Assembly: GCA_051208035.1 (NCBI GenBank)
Contig: JBPJFZ010000005.1
Span: forward strand, 124,001 to 188,000
Direction: 5' to 3'
DNA length: 64,000 bases
Origin: JACKOB01 sp024234575
GTDB taxonomy: Bacteria; Pseudomonadota; Gammaproteobacteria; Pseudomonadales; Oleiphilaceae
The position numbers and the translations under genes were made by a program. The notes beneath the pieces were generated by a model, which saw nothing but the letters and a program-made list of their open reading frames with translations, had not been told where the DNA came from and did no database searches. Shown one piece after another: positions 29,453 through 39,125 of the stretch. Each line of letters opens with the position of its first letter. Position 1 is the stretch's first letter.

Positions 29453-29570
29453 TATACTAGCGCTACAGAGATAAGATAAGTCCTGTCTAACTACCTTGAG
29501 ACAGATGTTATTTGCCAATAATCTGATTGGCGGCGACCCGTTAACCATCCTCCAACATAGATATTTCTGA
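29453..29570 (+). promoter_or_regulatory. candidate promoter and structured leader of mgtE
   Basis: A good -10 match TATACT is at 29453-29458, though no matching -35 is clear. The following about 105-base leader can form two hairpins: CTGTCT/AGACAG (29483-29504) and GCCAAT/ATTGGC (29514-29531). No M-box consensus is recognisable. Confidence 0.3.
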
Positions 29571-30926
29571 ATGGCACAAACAACAGAGTCGATAAAATCA
29601 CAAGTTGAGATACTTAGCGAAGCCTTGGACTCCGGACAGTTCAAGCAAGTCGCACGTATTCTCAATACAGGCCTAAGCCCAAGTGATATCGCGCACCTGT
29701 TGGAATCAACACCTCCCCGCGAAAGAAGCCTGTTATGGAAACTGGTAGATAAAGAGCTCGAAGGAGAAGTTCTCCAATATCTGAGTGATGATATAAGAGC
29801 CTACTTCCTGAGCAAATTGAACGCACAGGAACTCGCATCGGTTACTGAAGATTTTGACCTCGATGATTTGGTCGACTTACTGCAACAACTACCTGACACG
29901 GTCATTGGCGAAGTTCTAAACTCTATGGACACGCAAGACAGAATGCGTGTCGAAGAGGTCCTTTCCTACCAGGAGGATACCGCTGGTGGTCTGATGAACA
30001 CAGACACCATCACGGTCAGACCCGATATCAGCATTGACGTTGTACTGAGATATTTACGCCGCCATCGATCTTTGCCACCCATGACAGACAGTCTGTTAAT
30101 CGTCAATCGACGCGATGAATTCATTGGCGTACTGCCACTCACTACCATGCTTGTCTCCAGCACTAGTGCAACGGTACGGGAGGTAATGGATACTGAAATC
30201 GAACCCATACCTGTCAACATGCCGGATACAGAAGTGGCCATGATATTCGAGCGGAGGGACTTGGTATCGGCCCCTGTAGTTAACGAACAGGGAAAGCTAG
30301 TAGGACGGATCACTATCGATGACGTTGTTGACGTCATTCGGGAAGATGCCGATCACTCATTAATGAGCATGGCGGGTCTTGATGAAGATGAAGACACCTT
30401 TGCCCCCATTGGAAAAACCACTAAAAGGCGTGCGGTCTGGCTGGGCATAAACTTAATTACGGCTTTCATCGCCTCAGCAGTCATTGGTCTGTTTGAACAC
30501 ACTATCGAGAAAGTAGTGGCGCTGGCGGTTCTCATGCCAATCGTTGCCAGCATGGGCGGTATCGCTGGCAGCCAGGCACTAACTCTGGTCATTCGCGGCA
30601 TGGCCCTGGGACAGATTTCAGGCAGCAACATCAGATGGCTGATTAATCGCGAGTTTCTCGTCGGATTGCTTAACGGACTCCTGTGGGCAGTTGTTGTTGC
30701 CGCAGCCGCAATTGTCTGGTTTAACGACATTTATATCGGCATTATCATTGCCGCAGCACTGGTCATCAACCTGATTGCTGCCGCTATTGCCGGAACGGCA
30801 CTGCCTATTATATTGAAAGCACAAAATATTGACCCGGCATTGGCCGGTGGTGTCATCCTTACCACGGTTACTGATGTCGTGGGTTTTATGGCGTTTCTAG
30901 GCCTCGCAACAATAGTTTATGGATGA
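29571..30926 (+). CDS. mgtE: magnesium transporter MgtE
   Basis: A 451-residue Mg2+ channel: MgtE N domain (about 35-135), two CBS domains (about 137-260; GGLMNTDTITVRPD, then MIFERRDLVSAPVV) and a five-helix membrane domain (about 285-451) with the pore-lining stretch GIAGSQALTLVIRG. The cytosolic domains close the pore when internal Mg2+ is sufficient. It is separated from ptsO by a 238-base leader region and so is likely its own unit. Confidence 0.94.
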   Translation: MAQTTESIKSQVEILSEALDSGQFKQVARILNTGLSPSDIAHLLESTPPRERSLLWKLVDKELEGEVLQYLSDDIRAYFLSKLNAQELASVTEDFDLDDLVDLLQQLPDTVIGEVLNSMDTQDRMRVEEVLSYQEDTAGGLMNTDTITVRPDISIDVVLRYLRRHRSLPPMTDSLLIVNRRDEFIGVLPLTTMLVSSTSATVREVMDTEIEPIPVNMPDTEVAMIFERRDLVSAPVVNEQGKLVGRITIDDVVDVIREDADHSLMSMAGLDEDEDTFAPIGKTTKRRAVWLGINLITAFIASAVIGLFEHTIEKVVALAVLMPIVASMGGIAGSQALTLVIRGMALGQISGSNIRWLINREFLVGLLNGLLWAVVVAAAAIVWFNDIYIGIIIAAALVINLIAAAIAGTALPIILKAQNIDPALAGGVILTTVTDVVGFMAFLGLATIVYG

Positions 30927-31022
30927 GCATAAACTGTCAAGTAAGTTTGTCTTTAACGAAATATCTTTTACACTCTCCGACCTTTTCAACGTTGATGATA
31001 GAAGAGCAACAGGCATCTCCCA

Positions 31023-31544
31023 ATGAATGATGATTACGAATATGAAGATGAAGAAAACCTGCCACCGAGCAAATCTCAGATTAAAAGAGAAATGCAGGCA
31101 CTACAAGATCTAGGCACCAGGCTGACAACACTTAAGCGCGACCAGCTTGATCAATTGCCAATTAGCGCCGAATTACGACAAGCAATCGACCAGTTTACGC
31201 AGCTAAAGTCTAATGAGGCAATCAGGCGACAAAGACAGTTTATTGGTAAGGTTATGCGCAATGAAAACGCCGATGATATTCAGCAAGTGCTGGAACGATT
31301 CGATGCCAGCAGCCTGGAATTCACCAAGACCTTGCACCAACTCGAAAACTGGCGCGACAAACTGCTTAGTGATGATGCCAACTGCGTGACCGCATTTATC
31401 GAAGAGTACCCCGAAACAGATATTCAATCGTTGCGGCAATTAATTCGTAACACGAAAAAAGACAAGGAAAACGGAAAAAATACAGGCCAATACAGAAAGC
31501 TATTCCGTTTTATCAAAGACACTCACGAAAGACATCGAAACTGA
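31023..31544 (+). CDS. darP: ribosome biogenesis factor DarP (YjgA, DUF615)
   Basis: A 173-residue helical, charged protein of the DUF615 family: PPSKSQIKREMQALQDLG at the start, then LPISAELRQAI and RQRQFIGKVMRNEN. DarP/YjgA binds late 50S precursors. In Pseudomonas it is flanked by tldD and pmbA; here neither is present and it converges directly on the nitrilase homologue. Confidence 0.93.
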   Translation: MNDDYEYEDEENLPPSKSQIKREMQALQDLGTRLTTLKRDQLDQLPISAELRQAIDQFTQLKSNEAIRRQRQFIGKVMRNENADDIQQVLERFDASSLEFTKTLHQLENWRDKLLSDDANCVTAFIEEYPETDIQSLRQLIRNTKKDKENGKNTGQYRKLFRFIKDTHERHRN

Positions 31545-31560
31545 AACGCGCAAAATACCG

Positions 31561-32403
31561 TTAATCCATGCGGACATGAAAGCGACGATGCTCAGTGATG
31601 GGCATTTTTTCACGAATGTTCAATAGCCGCTCTCTATCGACTGTGGCTATGACGACACCCTCACCTTCATCAAGGCTGGATAGCACTGTTCCCCACGGGT
31701 CAACGATCATCGTGTGCCCCCAGGTGCGACGAGTTGCATTGTGCTGGCCACCTTGGTTGATACCAACGACATAACACTGGTTTTCGATGGCACGAGCGCG
31801 CAACAGCGTACTCCAATGGTCTTTACCCGTAGCATAAGTAAAAGCCGAAGGTACGAGTATTATTTCTGCTCCTTTATGTCGAAGATCGACAAACAGCTCT
31901 GGAAAACGCAGGTCATAACAGATCGACAGCCCCAAAACGCCCATCGGTGAGTCAACCACTACCGGACAACTGCCTGGTACAAACCGATCCGACTCACGAT
32001 AAATGCCTGTGGCATCACCCACGTTAACATCAAACAAATGTATTTTGTCATATCTAGCCAGACACTCCCCCCTATCATTAAATACCAAACAGGCGGAACT
32101 AACTCGTGTGACTCCCTGGTTATCAGGGCTCTCGGCCAAAGGAATTGAGCCGGCAACAATCCAAACACCCAGCTCGCGGCTTAAGTGACCAATGAACGAC
32201 CGTATTCGAGCCGAACGTGCCTCTTCGATACCCAGCGCCACCACTGCAGATGAATCCAGCAAGGCAAAGTTTTCGGGCAGACATAATAAAGAGGCACCCT
32301 TCGCTGCGGCCTCTCGACACAAGTTCGCGGCAGTGGCAAGGTTTTCTTCAAGATTCCCACCACTAACCATTTGCAAAGCTGCAATAACAGAAGGGTTATT
32401 CAT
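31561..32403 (-). CDS. carbon-nitrogen hydrolase (Nit1/YbeM-like, probable deaminated glutathione amidase)
   Basis: A 280-residue nitrilase-superfamily protein with the catalytic triad Glu44 (LPENF), Lys120 (RYDKIHLFDV) and Cys162 (LSICYDLRFPE). Nit1-type homologues at this locus repair deaminated glutathione; the assignment to that activity rests on family and location (next to yhdP as in Pseudomonas), not on a unique motif. It lies 12 bases after yhdP. Confidence 0.82.
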   Translation of the reverse strand: MNNPSVIAALQMVSGGNLEENLATAANLCREAAAKGASLLCLPENFALLDSSAVVALGIEEARSARIRSFIGHLSRELGVWIVAGSIPLAESPDNQGVTRVSSACLVFNDRGECLARYDKIHLFDVNVGDATGIYRESDRFVPGSCPVVVDSPMGVLGLSICYDLRFPELFVDLRHKGAEIILVPSAFTYATGKDHWSTLLRARAIENQCYVVGINQGGQHNATRRTWGHTMIVDPWGTVLSSLDEGEGVVIATVDRERLLNIREKMPITEHRRFHVRMD

Positions 32404-32415
32404 GAAAACACACTT

Positions 32416-35400
32416 TTAATCCTTATTGACAGCTCGTTTTACCGGAGGAGAAACGCTGTCAGTTTTGGCTCCGACAGAGATGGACGTATTATCAAACATG
32501 CTTTTTAGAGTAATAGCCGGAGTATCCCAACTACCTTTTACATAATAAGTCGCACTCGTAATCTTGCTTAACGGGTCTCCTAACAGCTTATCAATAACCC
32601 AGAGCCCTCCACCAACTGCCGGTGCGCCAACGAATAAAGCAGCCAAGGGTAAATTTTGCGTTAAAGGCAGGATCACTACCATATTCAAGTCGAGCGTTTC
32701 GGCGACCAGATCCGTTTTCCCGGTAAATTTGAAAACATTGGACGGCCCCTGAATAACTAAGGGCTCTGCCAGCGTCAATAGACCATTCTCAATCGATCCA
32801 ACGGCGTTTAAGGTATCAAAGCTAATGCCTCTGTCGGTTAGGTCGGTAAAGTCCAATCTAAGACGTCGACTCAGGGCATCCAAATTTAGTATGCCAAACA
32901 GCCGCAGTACATTGGATGACGAGTTGGGCTCATTGATTTTCCCGTCTGTTAACGCAAGCACTAACCTGCCCGAAAGTCGCTCTAACGAAAAATCCAATGG
33001 GCTACCTGGCCAGGTCAAGCTGTAATCCAGGCTACCCAGTTTGCTATTTAAAGACGGCGTGTGACCCATTTTGCGCCAACGGTCACCGGTTTCGGTTGCC
33101 GACACCTTGCCACTAAATATAGTGCGAGAGACTGACGTATTTTCGCTATCCAACTGCCATTTCAAGCGCCCCTCCACTACATCGTCTTCGGCAGTCAGCT
33201 TAAATGGGAAAATATTAACCACAGACTCTGCCGAGTTAACATCAATATCCATTGCAAGCGTATCAAATTGGATAGCATCCACACGCAGGTTATTAATCCT
33301 AATCCGCATATCCCGCCAGTCTTCCAGGTTGGCAGCACTGACTTCCGGAGCCTCTGCAATCGCTTGCATGACGGCCTGCTGGCTGTCTTGCATAATCTTC
33401 TGCAAGTCATCTTCAGGCGCAAAAGGAAGAACAACTGCGTTGTCTTTTTTAAGCTGAATCGTCAGTTTCTTCAGATCAATATCGATGGGGCTATTTGTGT
33501 CGTCAGGCAAAGAAATATCGCCAGCTAAACCCTGACCGTTAAAGGTAAGGTGATAGCCGGTATCCGGTGCATCAAAAGACACCTGCGTTTCCTTGAAGTG
33601 CTGACCAAATGCGTTTAGCTCCTCGACCAGGATACTGCCGCCACGAAACGGTTTAGGTGCATCCGTATGAGCATCAGAAATACCATCACCTAGGCTCTCG
33701 AAAAAACTGGTCCAAACGTCTACATCCAACTGTTGAAGTTTACCAAAGAGCCAAACACCAGGCTGATCGGCTAATGATGCATTTCTCGCATTGACCCCTA
33801 AGGACACCGACTCATTGCCATCTTCATCCAGATAACGCCACCCAGATAACCAGCTACCCAGGAAAAAGCAATCTTCAATCTTAAATTTTGCCCGATAGCA
33901 AAGACCACCTTCTGCCTCTTCAGATTGGTGCAACAACTTGCGGTAGTGAAACGGTAATTCGCTTGCCTTCTCTTTACCGAGCATCGATGGCCATTCAGAA
34001 TGCAAGCCAATAAGGTCTGATCTGATATCCAAGGATGCGATACTTCCTTTCGCGCCGCTGGTTACTTCCAACAAAGCGGTAAAATCAATACCGCCGGCCA
34101 TTTTCGGGGGAGACTCCACACCCAGCCAGTAAGTCAATGCGTCCAAAGATGCCGCACCGTTCAACAATACCTGGGTCGAAAAGCTATCTTTTTGCTTCAC
34201 CGTCCTGGCAATCAACCTCCCCGGCTTGCCGAACGCAACTAACCCCAGGTTTCCATCGATACCTGAAGATGAGGTATACACCAGATCCCCTGTAACCCCT
34301 TCAAGCGATACGTTTGCTTCCGGGATATTGACGTTCACACCTGGAAACGACACCACAACACGCTCGCTATTCGACATGCCTGGCTCAAGAAAAAGGTCAA
34401 GATCAAGGAGCAGACCTACAGCGCCATCAATCGCAACCGACCTGGCAACTTCTCCGGTATACTCTTTTATGGGCAGACTGGACATCGCGTAAGCAGCATC
34501 CGCACCCGACAATTGGGTGCGCATATCAACTTCGATTGAATGAGCTATGGCTTGGCCATCTTCCCCTTCAGAAAACAGGTTTTTCTGAATAGTTGCTCCG
34601 GCTATGTTAAGAGTACCGAGATTGCCTTGGTCAACACCGACCCGAAGCAGGTTCGGATCAACTGATATCCTTCCCTGATAATTGGTAACATTCGGCCACT
34701 CATCATCAAAATTAATCTCTCCTTGCTCAACGTCGAAATACATGGCCGACTCAAACAACCCCTCTGGATCACCATCGCCCACGGGCCCATGACCCACATA
34801 AAGACCTTGCCTGACGACACCGGCTACAACCGCATGATCCAGCCAGTCGTAGAGACCTTTACTAACAACATGGTAGGGAAGAAATTTAGTTGTCGCTGTA
34901 GCGGGCAAACCAAATGGCGCAATACTAAGCGATAGATAACGATCATAAGGGGTTTCTGGCAAACTAAAGCGAAAGTCTCCTAAAACCCGACCACCCTCAC
35001 TATAATCAAGCAAAAGACCTTCAGAGAATATTTCAGTTACAGGCCGCGACACATCCCACTTCACAACGCCTTCGGCGTAACGAAACTTCCAGGGCTCAAG
35101 AAACAGCGTAGGAAAACCCATTTCGAAGGTATTTGATGCAAATTGTACTTTGCCACCTTTATTGTTCGCTTCGATATAGCCGTTAACGCCCACACCGCTT
35201 GGAGCACCATCATAGGCGCTAACACTCACTTCTTGAAGATTGGCCTTAAAGGAGAAGTCTGTTGCTTTTTCGGAACCTTCCTTTGCCGTCTCTGTCAGCA
35301 AAAGCTCGACGTTTTTAATCTCCCCCAAAGGATGATAACCCGCCAGATTTGTAACTGCCTCATCACTTAATATTCCCGTAGATAACAACATCGGCGTTAA

Positions 35401-36474
35401 TATGCTTAAGTTGACCCCCGAGCCTCTTACCCAGCTACTTGCGGGTGTTTGATGCCAGACATAGCTCTCCTTCCCCCATTGCATTCCTTGCCAATCAAAA
35501 TCCAGGCCAGAGATGGTCAATTTAGATGCATCTACAGAGGTTTGCCAATGCACATCAAACGCTACATCCTGTGCGGGGATTAATGACTGATTTGCTGTTC
35601 GTAATTGAAAAACAGGGATGGCAACGGAAGAAAATATGCTGCTGAGCTTCCCTTGGCTAAATTCCACCCAGGCCTTGCCGCTAGCTTCAAGTTTCGCAAC
35701 TTCAAGGCCTTGCCAGTTGTAAGCTTCAAGATACTGATTAAGAAAATGTCCGGTTTGCCATTCGAGATATAACTTACCAAAAAAGTCGTCACTGGAAAGC
35801 CTGCCACGCCCCTCAATAGAAAAGCGTGCGAATTTTTCATCGGTTTCCGGGGCGATAATTTCACCTCGGGCACTGAAGTGATTATTTTTGTAGGCCAATT
35901 GAGCTTGAGGAATTTTCCAGGCAAACGTCTGCCCGGATCGCGCCACCAGACTCACATCGATATTGCTGATTTCCAGGTAAGGTTGCAGCAGATACTGAGC
36001 CAGCAAGGTCGATAGCGGTGACGCAGTTTCTACATCTTTAGCCAGTGAGTCGGCCTGCTCAGGCAGACCGGCAAGATGCCATTGTCCGTTAGATTGCTGA
36101 CTAGCGAGAATCTGCACATTACTAACGCGCAGATCATCTATTTTGATTTGTCCTGATGTCAGGCTTTCTATAACGGCAAGCTCGACTGAAAGCGAGCCTA
36201 CGACGACTCCACCGCTGACAGAGCCCTGTTCATCCAGCCCGGCAATTGAGATGAATTCTACAACCGGATTAAGGCCATCCCAGCGCCCACGAACCTCCTG
36301 AATATCCAGACGTATGCCCGTTTGTGTCTGGATAAAGGCTTCGATTTCATCCTGGTAGAGTGAAATGGCCGGAAAAAACTGCCGCCCCAGCGCCACATAA
36401 GCAGCAAGAAACACCACGACAGATAGCGCCGCATACCAAACAAAATTGGCCAGAAAACGGAGAATGGCGTACAA
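32416..36474 (-). CDS. yhdP: YhdP, AsmA-like phospholipid transport protein
   Basis: A very large (1352 residues) AsmA/YhdP-family protein: an N-terminal transmembrane helix (about 12-33), a DUF3971 region, and a C-terminal AsmA-like part ending with ITSATYYVKGSWDTPAITL, then a short basic tail. The family forms a long periplasmic beta-groove bridging inner and outer membrane and moves phospholipids outward. The gene sits between rng and nit, the conserved order. It is by far the largest gene in the window. Confidence 0.93.
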   Translation of the reverse strand: MYAILRFLANFVWYAALSVVVFLAAYVALGRQFFPAISLYQDEIEAFIQTQTGIRLDIQEVRGRWDGLNPVVEFISIAGLDEQGSVSGGVVVGSLSVELAVIESLTSGQIKIDDLRVSNVQILASQQSNGQWHLAGLPEQADSLAKDVETASPLSTLLAQYLLQPYLEISNIDVSLVARSGQTFAWKIPQAQLAYKNNHFSARGEIIAPETDEKFARFSIEGRGRLSSDDFFGKLYLEWQTGHFLNQYLEAYNWQGLEVAKLEASGKAWVEFSQGKLSSIFSSVAIPVFQLRTANQSLIPAQDVAFDVHWQTSVDASKLTISGLDFDWQGMQWGKESYVWHQTPASSWVRGSGVNLSILTPMLLSTGILSDEAVTNLAGYHPLGEIKNVELLLTETAKEGSEKATDFSFKANLQEVSVSAYDGAPSGVGVNGYIEANNKGGKVQFASNTFEMGFPTLFLEPWKFRYAEGVVKWDVSRPVTEIFSEGLLLDYSEGGRVLGDFRFSLPETPYDRYLSLSIAPFGLPATATTKFLPYHVVSKGLYDWLDHAVVAGVVRQGLYVGHGPVGDGDPEGLFESAMYFDVEQGEINFDDEWPNVTNYQGRISVDPNLLRVGVDQGNLGTLNIAGATIQKNLFSEGEDGQAIAHSIEVDMRTQLSGADAAYAMSSLPIKEYTGEVARSVAIDGAVGLLLDLDLFLEPGMSNSERVVVSFPGVNVNIPEANVSLEGVTGDLVYTSSSGIDGNLGLVAFGKPGRLIARTVKQKDSFSTQVLLNGAASLDALTYWLGVESPPKMAGGIDFTALLEVTSGAKGSIASLDIRSDLIGLHSEWPSMLGKEKASELPFHYRKLLHQSEEAEGGLCYRAKFKIEDCFFLGSWLSGWRYLDEDGNESVSLGVNARNASLADQPGVWLFGKLQQLDVDVWTSFFESLGDGISDAHTDAPKPFRGGSILVEELNAFGQHFKETQVSFDAPDTGYHLTFNGQGLAGDISLPDDTNSPIDIDLKKLTIQLKKDNAVVLPFAPEDDLQKIMQDSQQAVMQAIAEAPEVSAANLEDWRDMRIRINNLRVDAIQFDTLAMDIDVNSAESVVNIFPFKLTAEDDVVEGRLKWQLDSENTSVSRTIFSGKVSATETGDRWRKMGHTPSLNSKLGSLDYSLTWPGSPLDFSLERLSGRLVLALTDGKINEPNSSSNVLRLFGILNLDALSRRLRLDFTDLTDRGISFDTLNAVGSIENGLLTLAEPLVIQGPSNVFKFTGKTDLVAETLDLNMVVILPLTQNLPLAALFVGAPAVGGGLWVIDKLLGDPLSKITSATYYVKGSWDTPAITLKSMFDNTSISVGAKTDSVSPPVKRAVNKD

Positions 36475-36506
36475 CGCTACTACCTCTACTTAATGCAAAC
36501 GGCGTA

Positions 36507-37994
36507 TTACAACAAAACGACGTCGTATTGCTCCTGACTGTACATAACTTCTACTTGAAACTTAATATTTTTGCCAATAAAAGTTTCCAGATCGGCAACA
36601 TTGTCAGACTCCTCGTCCAACAAACGATCAATGACGGATTGCGATGCCATGACAAGATAACTATTCGCCTCATAAGCACGGTTTACGCGCAGAATTTCGC
36701 GAAAGATTTCGTAGCAGATTGTATCCGGGGTTTTAAGAAACCCGCGCCCATCACAAAGCGGGCAAGGTTGACACAATACCTGACCAAGACTTTCTGTCGT
36801 GCGCTTTCGTGTCATCTCAACCAGGCCAAGCTCCGAAACACAAGAAATCTTGGTTTTGGCATGGTCTCGTTCAAGCATCTTTTCAAGCATCCGGATCACC
36901 TGACGCTGATGTTCCGGATCGGCCATGTCGATAAAATCGATAATAATGATCCCACCCAGATTACGCAGCCGCAGTTGCCGGCTAATTGCTCTGGCTGCCT
37001 CAAGGTTCGTCTTGAAAATCGTCTCTTCAAGATTTCGATGACCTACAAACGCACCAGTATTGACATCAATGGTTGTCATTGCCTCCGTCTGATCAATAAT
37101 CAGATAACCACCAGACTTCAACTGTACTTTACGGCTTAATGCTCGCTGAATTTCATCTTCTACGCCATAGAGATCAAATATTGGCCGCTCGCCAGGATAG
37201 TACTCCAGTTTGTCTTCAATATTTGGCACATATTTATCTGCAAACTCACTGGCGTTTTGGTAGCTTTCACGAGAATCAATTTTAATTTTTTCTGTTTGTG
37301 GGCGAATCAAATCACGTAGCGTTCTAATATAAAGAGGCAAATCCTGATAGACCGGTGCGGGAGCTTTCGCCTGACGAATGCGCTCACTTAACGAGCGCCA
37401 AAGTCTTCTCAAGTAATTGATATCCAAATGTAAATCATCTTTACGCGCCTCCTCGGCGGCGGTGCGGATAATAAAGCCTCCAGGAACACTCTCTCCTGCT
37501 TCATCAAAACGACATTCGTCAACTAAGGCTTTCAGGCTCTCACGCACCGATTCATCTTCAATTTTTTGCGATACACCAATATGATTGTTGCTTGGCATAA
37601 ACACCAAAAATCGCGAGGGAATCGAAATATGAGTAGTCAGGCGGGCACCTTTCGTACCAATCGGATCTTTGGTGACCTGCACTGTTAAAGACTGGCCCTC
37701 GTAAAGCATGGAGGAAATATTGGGTACCGGTCGCTCGACTTCATCGCCAACTTTAAACAGGGCTTTATCCACTTCAACGTCTGAGGCATGAATAAAGGCC
37801 GCGCGCTCCAGACCAATATCGACAAACGCCGCTTCCATTCCTGGGAGCACCCTGACCACTTTTCCTTTGTATATGTTCCCGACAATGCCCCGGCTTCCTG
37901 CCCGCTCTATATAAACCTCTTGCAGCATGCCATTTTCAATGAGGGCCACCCTTGTTTCGACAGGGGTGACGTTGATCAGGATTTCTTCACTCAT
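36507..37994 (-). CDS. rng: ribonuclease G
   Basis: About 495 residues: an S1 RNA-binding domain (about 35-120) and the RNase E/G catalytic domain, with IDFIDMADPEHQ and the zinc-link CQPCPLCDGRGF. It processes 16S rRNA 5' ends and mRNAs. The start is taken at ATG 37994, because it overlaps the maf stop as ATGA (37994-37991) and gives the family N-terminus MSEEILINVTP; the frame stays open to a TTG at 38012. It lacks the long C-terminal scaffold of RNase E. Confidence 0.95.
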   Translation of the reverse strand: MSEEILINVTPVETRVALIENGMLQEVYIERAGSRGIVGNIYKGKVVRVLPGMEAAFVDIGLERAAFIHASDVEVDKALFKVGDEVERPVPNISSMLYEGQSLTVQVTKDPIGTKGARLTTHISIPSRFLVFMPSNNHIGVSQKIEDESVRESLKALVDECRFDEAGESVPGGFIIRTAAEEARKDDLHLDINYLRRLWRSLSERIRQAKAPAPVYQDLPLYIRTLRDLIRPQTEKIKIDSRESYQNASEFADKYVPNIEDKLEYYPGERPIFDLYGVEDEIQRALSRKVQLKSGGYLIIDQTEAMTTIDVNTGAFVGHRNLEETIFKTNLEAARAISRQLRLRNLGGIIIIDFIDMADPEHQRQVIRMLEKMLERDHAKTKISCVSELGLVEMTRKRTTESLGQVLCQPCPLCDGRGFLKTPDTICYEIFREILRVNRAYEANSYLVMASQSVIDRLLDEESDNVADLETFIGKNIKFQVEVMYSQEQYDVVLL

Positions 37995-38617
37995 ACCCTC
38001 TTGGTGTTCCAAATTTTTATTCCTGCATTAATTAATAAGTCCGAGGTTTCCTGAAGTGGCAGTCCGACGATCCCTGAATAGGACCCGGTAATATGCTTTA
38101 TAAAAACACTTCCTAAACCCTGTATCGCGTATGCGCCGGCTTTATCCTGTGGTTCGCCGGTTTCCCAATATAATTCAGCCTCTTGCTGCGTCAGCGAGCG
38201 AAATGTGACCTCAGAGGTAGATAATCGCACCTCTTCCACCTTTGATCCAACAAGCGCTACCGATGATATGATTTGGTGAGTCTGACCAGACATTTCGAGC
38301 AACATTTCAACCGCATCCTGCCTGTCGCGAGGTTTTAGCAAGAACTGCTGCTTCAGCATGCCAAAAGTATCAGCACCCAAAAAATAACAAACGTCTGACT
38401 CCTCAGCGGTGTTACGTCCCTGCAACTGGCATTGCGTTTGTGCTGTTTTCGCTTTCAGAATAGCCAAACGTGTCGCCATTGCCATTGCTGACTCATCCAC
38501 TAAGGGGGTTTCATCCACATCAACGGCAAGAACGGTAAAATCCACACCGATCTGCCTGAGCAATTCGGCTCGACGAGGCGAGGCGGAAGCCAGAACAAGC
38601 CTGTTCTTTGAAGTCAT
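37991..38617 (-). CDS. maf: Maf-like nucleotide pyrophosphatase (YhdE type)
   Basis: A 208-residue Maf/Ham1-like protein. Starts MTSKNRLVLASASPRRAELL, with the catalytic-region VDETPL, FLGADTF and DKAGAYAIQGLGSVFI. YhdE-type members hydrolyse dTTP and UTP and are linked to septum control. Overlaps rng by 4 bases, giving the order mreD-maf-rng as in E. coli. Confidence 0.94.
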   Translation of the reverse strand: MTSKNRLVLASASPRRAELLRQIGVDFTVLAVDVDETPLVDESAMAMATRLAILKAKTAQTQCQLQGRNTAEESDVCYFLGADTFGMLKQQFLLKPRDRQDAVEMLLEMSGQTHQIISSVALVGSKVEEVRLSTSEVTFRSLTQQEAELYWETGEPQDKAGAYAIQGLGSVFIKHITGSYSGIVGLPLQETSDLLINAGIKIWNTKRV

Positions 38618-38651
38618 AGTAGTACCAGTTTTCTCTTTACTGCGAAAAGTT

Positions 38652-39125
38652 CTAACCCAGCTTTCGCGTCAGGTTACTCATCATGAGATAGAAAAACGGC
38701 CAAATGGCTGCGCTGGTAATAGCGGGGTAGAGATAGACAAAACCCGACGCAGAAACGCCAGTAACACTCTTCACCAGATGACAGATCATCAAATCAATGC
38801 CGATCAACATAAACACCATAAAACTTTGCTGTATCAAAGGAAACAACTTAAAGCGCTGGTACATCGAAACAAGCAAATAGGCCATCACAGCATAGGCAAA
38901 AGCATTCATACCCAAGGTTGAGCCTTCAAGAACATCTTGAAACAACCCGACGGTCCAAGAAAAAAATACACCTATCCGATGCGGTGCCGCATACACCCAA
39001 AACAAAATAACCAAGGCACTCCAGTCTGGACGCCAGAACTGCAGCTGGGATGGAAGATAGACAATCGATAGCACAAACGCTGCGCACAGGCTGAACAGAA
39101 TTAAAACCGGATTAAACCTGATCAT
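38652..39125 (-). CDS. mreD: rod shape-determining protein MreD
   Basis: A 157-residue inner-membrane protein with about five hydrophobic helices. MreD works with MreC and MreB in the elongasome. The stop of mreC and the start of mreD share a base at 39125, indicating coupled translation. Confidence 0.92.
   Translation of the reverse strand: MIRFNPVLILFSLCAAFVLSIVYLPSQLQFWRPDWSALVILFWVYAAPHRIGVFFSWTVGLFQDVLEGSTLGMNAFAYAVMAYLLVSMYQRFKLFPLIQQSFMVFMLIGIDLMICHLVKSVTGVSASGFVYLYPAITSAAIWPFFYLMMSNLTRKLG

Noticed and set aside
29340..29570. An M-box or ykoY-type riboswitch upstream of mgtE
   Set aside because: Neither the M-box nor the yybP-ykoY consensus segments can be found; only generic hairpins are present.
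36360..37139. A 259-codon open frame on the plus strand opposite rng and yhdP
   Set aside because: It is antisense to two well-supported genes, has no ribosome-binding site, and its product looks like random low-hydrophobicity sequence.
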